From Chrysemys picta bellii (Eukaryota; Chordata; Testudines; Emydidae), in contig NC_088792.1 of NCBI RefSeq assembly GCF_011386835.1, positions 65,521,787 through 65,585,786 on the forward strand: a stretch of 64,000 nt of DNA, written 5' to 3'. The notes below the pieces were generated by a model. The model was not told where the DNA came from. It saw only the letters and a program-made list of their open reading frames with translations, and searched no databases. Of this stretch, positions 56,607 to 64,000 are shown in pieces. The first letter of the stretch is position 1, and the number at the start of each line of letters is the position of its first letter. The translations under genes and the position numbers were made by a program.

Positions 56607-57938
56607 GTAAGTGTAATGATACAAAAAAAACACACAACCTCTGGGTAAATGGTTTATCATTCGTTCTGTGAGTGCTATTAGGAAAATTAGTAAAGAGGCA
56701 ATGTCTGGATGATATTCTGTAAATATGACATTCCCAATCTCCTCTCAAAAGTTAAGCTCCTTTACAAATATGGTTTCACCTTGAAACATTCTAATCCTTC
56801 CAAAATCAGTCATCTTAAAATTAGTTTTTATTTTATTCTGTTCATTCTAGTTCTGAAGACAGCAGACCTTCCCTCTCCAAGCTTTCAAAGTTAGCCACAT
56901 AAATATTTGAGACAAGGATGCTAAATTATGCTGATTTCATATAGATGGTGCTTTATGCTCACAGGATTCAGTGTTAAGTAGGATTGGTCCCTAGGGGATT
57001 AAATTTTGGATGACTTGGTTGCCAATATCCAAGCGTTGTTGTATATTGAAGGAGGGGGGGGGAATTACACTAAGGATGGTTGCCACATTTTACAGTTACA
57101 CTAAAGCATGGACTTAAAATCAAGTAGGCACTTTTGGTCTATGTTTCTTTGCAATCTGCAATAAAGGGATTGCTCCTTCTTTTCCACATGAGAGCTGAGA
57201 ATTTAATTTCCAGTCATTTCGCCAGCAGCCCCTGCCTGTCACTACCAAATCTGTTTTCAACCTTTACTGGACTTAGAGGCTTCAAACGTGTTTCTACTGT
57301 TTGTCAGGATAGCGGGTGCAGCTTCATCAAGGAGGAAAGCACAAGCACTCCGTTTGTGGGGCAAATGTGATGCTTTTAGTTGTAGGATCATTCTGCTCCT
57401 CCTAACAGCATAGCATTTCCTCTTCCAGATGAAGGCTCTATGCAGGGCCAACAGCTCCAGCGCATCTCACTATATTGCACTGTTCCAAAGCAGCAGGAAG
57501 TTAAGGAGAGCACCTGGGCTCTTTTGTACTTCTGGCAGCTCCATCAAGGGCTTGAGGGACACCTTAAATTTTAATGGGATTACAGTGTTCCACCTAAAAC
57601 TTCAACCTAAAGATGCTACTGACTGGTAGTGTGGCATCTGTGTGATGGTGGAGATGTGATAGAAAGCCAAGATTTGCTTAGGTTTTTGTATATTTCAGAC
57701 CCTTGCTCAAAATTACAAACCATTGAATCTGCATTAGCTGATTTGCACTCATTTGTGTCTGATGGTTAGAGCCGACTGGACTGAAACCAGAGTGGGAGGA
57801 GCAAGGGAGGAGAGGGAGCTCTCCCTCTGTTTTTAGCAAAGAAGGGACTGTGCTCCCTTCCCCCACAACCCTTACTTTACCCCTTGTTTGTCTCTAAGAA
57901 TTGTGCTTTTAAAAGTATTTTTGTTTCCTCCACCACAG
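56607..57938 (+). other. NFE2L3: NFE2L3 intron 2
   Basis: 1.3 kb between a GTAAGT donor and a TTTCCTCCACCACAG acceptor. No repeat or gene recognised in it; a G run is at 57053-57062. Confidence 0.85.
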
Positions 57939-58022
57939 AGCAACAGAAATTCCATAAATTCCTTTCCCTTCTTGGAGGACTATTTGCTGCTGCAGTCATC
58001 ACAGACAGAAAATGCACGAGAG
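57939..58022 (+). CDS. NFE2L3: NFE2L3 exon 3, residues 220-247
   Basis: 84 bp, 28 codons, phase 0, between CCACCACAG and GAG|GTAAAT. Encodes SNRNSINSFPFLEDYLLLQ then SSQTENARE. The SF-LED-LLQSSQ-EN pattern agrees with the human NFE2L3 segment that follows the acidic region, which supports the splice choice. Confidence 0.87.
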
Positions 58023-58470
58023 GTAAATGTGAAATCTCGAAGCTGTATTAGGCAATGGATTACAACTGGTATAGTTGGATAATTGGGATAGTCCATTTAA
58101 TTTAATTAAAGAGTAAGCAGAGAGTATGTCACCAAGTCAGTTCAGTAATTTATCTGAAAACTGTTGTAAAAAGCTATTCTGGTCATTACCTTTTAGCATA
58201 GTCATTACTTACCAGCTTCCTGAATCTGTAAAATTACATAACTTATTATTTGAAAACTGTTTAAAAATTCCAGTTCTTCCCAGTGCCCCTCGATAATATT
58301 CAACAAGGCAGTTTATCTATGTAAAATAGATAAACTCATGCTTTTTCCAATTTATTACCAAATGTTGACAGTATTTTCACACTCTGTGTTTAGCAACCAT
58401 GGGCCTTTTAATTGCTAACAGTTTAAAAAAACAACAACAGATCTTGAAAAACTTCCGTGTTTCTTTTAAG

Positions 58471-58578
58471 AGCATAATTGAAAACACCAGCTCTACCTCC
58501 CAGTCTACAGCAGGGCTAGTACGTGATAACTTCATAGAAGAAATATGGCAAGACTTTCTTCTGTCACCTGAGCTACAG
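58471..58578 (+). CDS. NFE2L3: NFE2L3 exon 4, residues 248-283, WQD-type motif
   Basis: 108 bp, 36 codons, phase 0, between a TTTCTTTTAAG acceptor (58470) and CAG|GTAAGTG. Encodes SIIENTSSTSQSTAGLVRD then NFIEEIWQDFLLSPELQ. The acidic-WQD-L-x-ELQ pattern resembles the conserved motif in NFE2 and NFE2L1 activation domains. Consensus splice sites, matching phase and motif together support a real exon. As I recall it, human NFE2L3 lacks this segment, so it could be retained ancestrally or used alternatively. Confidence 0.8.
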
Positions 58579-58650
58579 GTAAGTGTAGTAGAGAACTTTA
58601 GGTATATATATTGTTCTTCTAAAAGTATACTCACATCTGACTTGTGCAAG

Positions 58651-58918
58651 TGCATCTGAGGCTAGGTCTACACTACCCGCCTGAATCGGCGGGTAGAAAT
58701 CGATCTCTCGGGGATCAAATTATCGCGTCTTGTCGGGACGCGACAATCGATCCCCGAATCGATGCTCTTACTCCACCAGCGGAGGTCGATTTTGCCGCCG
58801 TCCTCACAGCAGGGTAAGTCGGCTCCGATAGGTCGAATTCAGCTATGCTATTCGCGTAGCTGAATTTGCATATCTTAAATCGACCCCTCCCCCCCCCATA
58901 GTGAAGACCTGCCCTGAG
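58651..58918. mobile_element. MITE with AGGTCTACACTA-type ends
   Basis: Left CTGAGGCTAGGTCTACACTA pairs with right TAGTGAAGACCTGCCCTGAG at 16 of 20 positions. The interior has repeated ATCGAT blocks and a GCGTCTTGTCGGGACGCG hairpin near 58726-58744. No target duplication found. Family not established. Confidence 0.7.
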
Positions 58919-60993
58919 ATTATTTGCTTAATGAGCTACAGTCTGATAAGCCCATTTGGATGTGAAAATATGTAGGCTTTAACTGTGTGGACACCTTGCC
59001 ATACACTTCACAGTTGGTGAGGTGGAGAACATCGTTGGCTCCGTCTAGATGATGGAGCCAAGTATATGTCATCTGACTTTAAACAAATCCTTTCTACCAT
59101 CCCCTTAAATAACCATTAGACAGAACTTCATAACCTAACATTTTTCTGTTCTGGAAGAGATGACATGTTATATGCTCGTTGGTTTATTCATAATACTTTT
59201 CTGTTTCAAATCCAGCTTCTGGCTCCAGACTTGGTTCTGTAACTGGACCGGTCGGTAGGTCTAATTTTGCTCTGTTATGTGTTTGTAAATCCCACTGTTT
59301 GCAAAGGGGGTTGCAGTTGCATAACTGAAAGCAGAAATAGGCCCTCACAATATGCAAAATATTGGGACAAGCATAGCTTCAGAATGTAAACAGATAAATC
59401 TGAATATCAGATTACATAAGTCTGCAAAATATTATAACCTCATTATTTGATAAAGGGTCTCTCCCCACTTCTCAGCTAATTTTTAATGCTTTAGAAATCC
59501 TATGTTACTAAAGTGTTATCTTTATGTACTGTGATATATTCACAACGAAGCACTGTACATAAACTAAGCTGTAAAGGAATCAGAGTTTATCTAAATTCTC
59601 AAACCTTACTTTATATTTCAAAGTATGTTTTGTGTCTAACTTTCCATAAATGTTACTAACATTTGGTACGTAACAGAGATTAAAGGGGGAAAATATTTCT
59701 TCATTTTTTTTTAATTTGTGCATTTGATAGTATTTTGTGTGCAGTGAGGTCTTTCCTCTGTTTGCCCTAGTCTTTTGCACAAGTTTTTTTTTCTTTCCAA
59801 AAGTAAGAAAATGTGGCTTAAAATGACATTTGCCAGATTTTGTCAGGGGCACATATAATACTTGAAACTACTTAATTAAAAAAAACCAACAGCTTTTAGT
59901 TAGTCTTCAGACTATTTTTTGAACATTGGACTTGATAAGAATCAGAGCAGCTACATTGAGTTCTAGAGACTGAATCAACAATTGACATAATTATTTTGTA
60001 CTGTTAGGAGCTACAAAATATAACCAAGGTCTGTGTACTCTGCAACAGTGTGGATCTAAATGCCATGACAAGGTCTCTGGATTCTTTGGCACTCTAGCAT
60101 ATGGAAATTAGAGGTTATGCAGCAGTTTCATTTATATTGAAAGATAAAATAATAATGAATTCAATATGATAATGAATAATACAATCTTGCTTCCCCCTAT
60201 TTTGTGTTAGCTGGAAATGCTAGAAGTTTTATATATAAATGTTGAAGGTGTTGATGGAGAGAGTAACCTGGAGGTTTTGACAGCAGGAGAGAGAACAGTT
60301 GGTGGTTTTAGTGGATGAGAAGGAAGGCAGTTTAAAGGTGTGTCTTTACTGTACAGTTAAGCCGTACTGTTACTCAGGTGTTGCCCCTAACACCTTTCTA
60401 ATCCACACATACAAATATCTGACCTGAGTGTGATGGTGCTTTCAAACCGGGCTAGCTGTCCATCCTTCGGTATAGGCTAAAGTCCAAGTGATGCTTTCAC
60501 TCAGGCTGGCCCCCTGCCCATTTTGCAGGGAGGACTCAGGCTAAACCACTAGAATGCTGGTAGTCCTTGAGTGCCTTCTCACAACTCCCCCCCCATCTGC
60601 CCAGAATGACAGACATGTTTTCCCACCATTCACTGGGAAAGACTCAGAGTAGCTCAGCTTGGTAAAGCACAAAGAACTATGGGACATGTCCCCAGAAGTC
60701 CTAGCAACACACATGAGTGAGTGCAGCACCAGTAAGGATACAGTAATTTGACTAAAGCAGGCCTGCACAACATGCGGCCTGGGGGCCGCATGCAGCCTGC
60801 GTGGGCTCACTGTGCGGCCCGCGGAGGTTGAGTAGGTGGGCTCACTGTGCGGCCTGTGGGGGGTTGAGTAGGCAAATGGACAGGCAGTTGCAGGGAGTGA
60901 GTCGGCGAGCCGGGGGAGGAGGGCTGAGGAGGTGAGCGGCAAATCGATGGCTGACCTGTTCTACTGATCTGGTCTGGCTCCCATCCCCTTTCC

Positions 60994-61906
60994 CAGGGCC
61001 AGCTCCAGGCACCAGCAAAACAAGCAGGTGCTTGGGGCAGCACATTTCTAGGGGCGGCATTCTGGCACCGGCCATCATAGGCGCCGACTCTGGGGCATGG
61101 GGAAATAGTGCCCCCCCCCCCAGCTTGCCTCCACTCCGCCTGCTCCCCTGAGAGCGCCACCGCCACTCTGCTTCTCCCCCCTCCCTCCCACGTGCGAAAC
61201 AGCTGTTTCATGCAGCAAGGCTGGGAGGGAGGACAAGCCGAGTGGCGGGACACTCGGGGGAGGCGGCGGTGGTGGAGCAGAGGTGAGCTGGAGCGGGGAG
61301 TGGTTCCTCTACCCCCCCCGTTACTTCCTGCGCTCCCCACCCTAGCTCACCTCTGCTCCACCTGCTCCCCTAAATGCGCTGCCGCTCTGCTTCTCCCCCC
61401 TCCCTCCCAGGCTTGTCACGCGCAAAACCGCTATTTCGCGCAGCAAGGCTGGGAGGGAGGGAGGGAGGGAGGAGAAGCCGAGCGGCAGGCACTCGGAGGA
61501 GGCGACGGTGGTGGAGCGGGGAACAGTTCCTCTACCCCGCCCGTTACTTCCTGCTTTCCCCAACCCTAGCTCACCTCCGCTCCGCCTGCTCCCCTGAACG
61601 CACCACTGTTCCACTTCTCCGCCCTCCCTCGCCTGAGAGGGAGGGGGGAGAAGCGGAGCAGCAGCACACCCGGGGGAGCAGGCGGAGCGTAGGTGAGCTA
61701 GGGCGGGAGGTCACGGGGGGCCTGCAGGAAGCAATGGTGGGGGGGAAATGTGGCACACCGGGGGAGGAGGCAGTGCTGGGGATTTGGGGAAGGAGTTCAG
61801 AAGGGGTGGAGTTGCGGCGGGGCCGGGGGCAGAGGGGCACGAAAAAAAGGGGGGGCAGTCAAAAATTTTTTTGCTTGGAGCGGCAAAAATCCTAGAGCCC
61901 GCCCTG
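60994..61906. mobile_element. Nested hAT-type element (CAGGGCCAG ends)
   Basis: Left CAGGGCCAGCTCCAGGCACC, right CCTAGAGCCCGCCCTG. Target duplication CCCTTTCC (60986-60993) and CCCTCTCC (61907-61914), one mismatch. Same family as 41586-41804 (GTGCTTGGGGCAGC and TTGCTTGGAGCGGC phrases), enlarged here by the GC-rich dispersed repeat and its tandem units. Confidence 0.88.
61126..61680 (+). repeat. Tandem repeat, about 224-bp unit, about 2.4 copies
   Basis: Units start near 61128, 61352 and 61575, each with CTCCRCCTGCTCCCCT, a CTGCTTCTCCCCCCTCCCTC block, a CAGCAAGGCTGGGAGGGAGG phrase and GTTACTTCCTG. The third is incomplete. The sequence is related to the GC-rich dispersed repeat at 29645-29950. 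Confidence 0.85.
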
Positions 61907-62955
61907 CCCTCTCCAAGTGTTGCAGCTGTCTGGAGGTGCCTGCCTTCCACGCCTTCCTCATTCATTCAACAGGGCAATTAATTATAAAGTGGGGGGGAAG
62001 ATCTTATTCTACTTCTAGCAAAAAGACATTTTTCTTTTACCTTAATTATACTACCTTTGGGGCCCGCTATAACAAATTACCGAGGTTCAATACTACTGTT
62101 TCGGTGGGGTGACACTGGGGAAGGAGGGTTTGTTTCTGCGGGGCAGGTGGTGCTGGGGGGGGAGAGGGGGGTGTTTTGGCAACGCTGGGGGGGGGGGGTT
62201 GTTTTTGTGGGGCGGGTGGCGCGGTGTTGTGTTTTGGGTGGCGCTGGGGCGGGGTTGGTGGCTCTCGGGGGGTTTCGGCCCTCAGCTGTTTTCTGTGGAG
62301 TAATATGGCCCTCGCCACTTTATGAGTTGTGCAGGCCTGGACTAAAGCTTTGCAGTGTGGCTGCTCTTGCCTGGGCTAGGCTATCTGGATACTAATCACC
62401 TGAGTTATCTCTGCAGTGAGGACATACCCTGAGAGTGAGAGAGAAGCACATTGACTGGATTGGTCTTCCAGAATGATCAGTAAAATAGCTAATGTTGACA
62501 TCTTAAAACTAAACAGGACAATTTACCAAGCCATTATGCTGAATGTGGCAGTTCATAACTCGCATAGCTTGTTTCAAGCTGTCGGCAGATTTGGGAAGAC
62601 AGCACTGTAGTGGTTGGACTCTGCTCATGTTTTTAAATGGTTAGTTTCACAATGATGAGGGCTAAAAACATTTGTTTTTAATCTCTTAAATTTTAGAGGA
62701 TAATTCTGTGTTAAGGGATGAAGGCTGTGGGAAATTCTACAGTCGTAGACTAGATAGACCCCATGTGTAAGTAGAAAATAGTTCTTCCAGACCACGTAAT
62801 AGGAAAGTTTAGTGCTACGGGGGCTTCTAATAGTAGGGAGAATACTGAAAGAAAAAAGAGGAAATAAAAAAAGTGTGTAGGTATAGGTAAGGAATTTAGA
62901 AGTATTTACTTAGAAAAGTTGCTGATTCTATGTATTTTTTTCCATTTCCTTTTAG

Positions 62956-64000
62956 GAGATTTCACTGGGAGATTCTCAACCTGTTGCTAGTAGTAGTAGA
63001 GGCATGAATTCATTATCCTCTCACTACACTGTAAATTTGACCCAGGCTATTAGCCATGACGTTAGCCTCCATGAAGCTATGTTACTGAGATCAAACCACA
63101 GCACTAGGGTAAATCCAGAAATAAGGAGTGTACAGAGACAAGAGTCGTTTCTGCAGTTAAATTCTAGCATCACAAACCCCGAATCATTACTTAATGGGAC
63201 TAATTGGGGGTTATTTCCATCTGTTGACATTAGGAACCTAACAAACCAGGATCTTCTTTCAGACCTTGATGAGAACATATTTGATGAGATAAATCTAATG
63301 GCATTAGTATTGGAAGAAGGTTTTGATCCTATAGAAGTCTCTCAGCTTTTTGAAGAACCTGACTCAGATTCTGGACTTTCTTTAAATTCAAGCCAGAGCA
63401 CAACCTCTTCAACCAATTCTGATTCATCATCTGTTCCAACCTGCAATGAAGGTGCCGTTGGATACAGTAGCAATATAGAATATATTTCCCACAATGGCTT
63501 AGGAACTGTAGGGGGTCGTTACCCAGAGCATAGTAAACACTGCCATATGGACTATCAAAGCAATTCAGACTATTGTGGGGAATCCACACTTCAACATATT
63601 TTTCATAACCACACTTACAATCAGTTGCCAAATGAATTAGTATCCACTTCTAAGAATCATTCTTCATCATCTGGGAAATCAAACAAAGTAAAGGGCAGGT
63701 GCCTCACAGATAATCTTAGCCAGGATGAATGCTATGTGAAAGCCTTGAGAATTCCATTTTCTGTAGATGAAATTGTGAGCATGCCTACTGATGTGTTCAA
63801 CAACATGTTATCGAAGTTCTATCTGACAGATACTCAAATATCGCTTATACGTGACATAAGGCGAAGAGGAAAAAACAAGGTTGCTGCTCAGAACTGCCGC
63901 AAACGTAAACTAGATGTGATCCTGAACTTAGAAGATGATGTGTGTAAGCTTCAAGCCCAAAAAGAAAGCCTTAAGAAGCAGAAATCTCAGTGCAATAAAT
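62956..64000 (+). CDS. NFE2L3: NFE2L3 exon 5 (partial), residues 284-631, CNC-bZIP domain
   Basis: After the CCTTTTAG acceptor, GAG starts in phase 0. Several N-x-S/T sites (NHST, NSSI, NGTN, NLTN, NHTY) fit the glycosylated luminal region of the ER form. A D-S-G-L-S motif at 421-425 within EEPDSDSGLSL is the beta-TrCP-type phosphodegron known from NRF1. The CNC domain is about residues 546-578 (IPFSVDEIVSMPTDVFNNML), the basic region 582-602 (RDIRRRGKNKVAAQNCRKRK), and the leucine zipper starts near 603. The window ends inside the zipper, so the stop codon and C-terminal degron are not seen. The domain binds antioxidant/Maf response elements with small Maf partners. Confidence 0.97.

Larger units (their letters stand above)
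60758..62339. mobile_element. hAT-type element, 1.6 kb, perfect 8-bp target duplication
   Basis: Ends CAGGCCTGCACAAC (60758) and GTTGTGCAGGCCTG (62339) are perfect inverted repeats. Duplication GACTAAAG at 60750-60757 and 62340-62347, identical. The interior starts with GCGGCC-rich repeats and ends with a G-rich stretch (62105-62280) with many GGGG runs. Non-autonomous; much of its length is an inserted second element. Confidence 0.95.
60335..62430. mobile_element. Outer DNA element of a nested stack
   Basis: Left AAGGTGTGTCTTTACTGTAC and right CAGTGAGGACATACCCT agree as inverted repeats at about 14 of 20 positions, similar to the other GTCTACACT-type ends in the window. No target duplication was found, so the boundaries are less sure. 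It contains the elements listed next. Confidence 0.5.
58579..62955 (+). other. NFE2L3: NFE2L3 intron 4 (4.4 kb), filled with nested DNA elements
   Basis: From GTAAGTG after 58578 to TTTCCATTTCCTTTTAG ending 62955. It contains a MITE at 58651-58918 and the nested stack at 60335-62430. The stretch 58919-60334 is AT-rich with nothing recognised; 62431-62955 likewise. Confidence 0.85.

Overview
The window looks like nuclear DNA of a reptile, most likely a turtle. It has one spliced host gene, NFE2L3 (the CNC-bZIP factor NRF3), on the + strand from 42866 to beyond the right edge, and almost everything else recognisable is transposable elements. The turtle reading rests on the mix: CR1 LINEs, a tRNA-headed SINE with a CR1-like tail, an almost complete DIRS element, a Tx1-like LINE, many hAT-type short elements with 8-bp target duplications, an intact pogo-like transposon and MIR. 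No prokaryotic features, rRNA, tRNA gene or CRISPR array were seen.

Layout. 1-3465: decayed Ty3/gypsy-type pol in which integrase lies before reverse transcriptase (Gmr1-like order). 4.3-16.3 kb: mostly unrecognised DNA dotted with hAT-type elements, nested DNA elements, a CR1 3' end (10480-11455), an L2-clade LINE (12200-13670) and a mariner-like MITE. 16.5-23.6 kb: a broken Tx1-like LINE on the minus strand. 27.5-28.8 kb: an LTR-like element between two long direct repeats. 30.7-33.2 kb: a pogo/Tigger-like transposon with an unbroken 442-codon transposase and an 82-bp-arm palindrome. 34.3-40.6 kb: a DIRS retrotransposon on the minus strand with inverted terminal repeats, an internal complementary region, gag, RT-RNase H and tyrosine recombinase frames.

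The CpG-rich promoter and exon 1 of NFE2L3 are at about 42.0-43.4 kb. Exons 2, 3 and 4 are at 56430, 57939 and 58471, and exon 5 starts at 62956 and is cut by the window end just inside the leucine zipper. All four introns are phase 0, giving 631 codons in view. Intron 1 (13 kb) holds a hammerhead-like Penelope-type fragment, a second LTR-like element with long flanking repeats, two CR1 copies, MIR and the SINE. Intron 4 holds a stack of elements nested three or four deep.

The most unusual signals are: two related LTR-like elements, each directly flanked by long direct repeats (about 115 bp and 68 bp) that are unrelated to each other; a DIRS element whose recombinase frame stays open across the whole RT gene; very short Penelope-like insertions with 12-bp duplications; the intact pogo element with its palindrome; and an NFE2L3 exon carrying a CNC-family WQD motif that I do not recall in the human protein.
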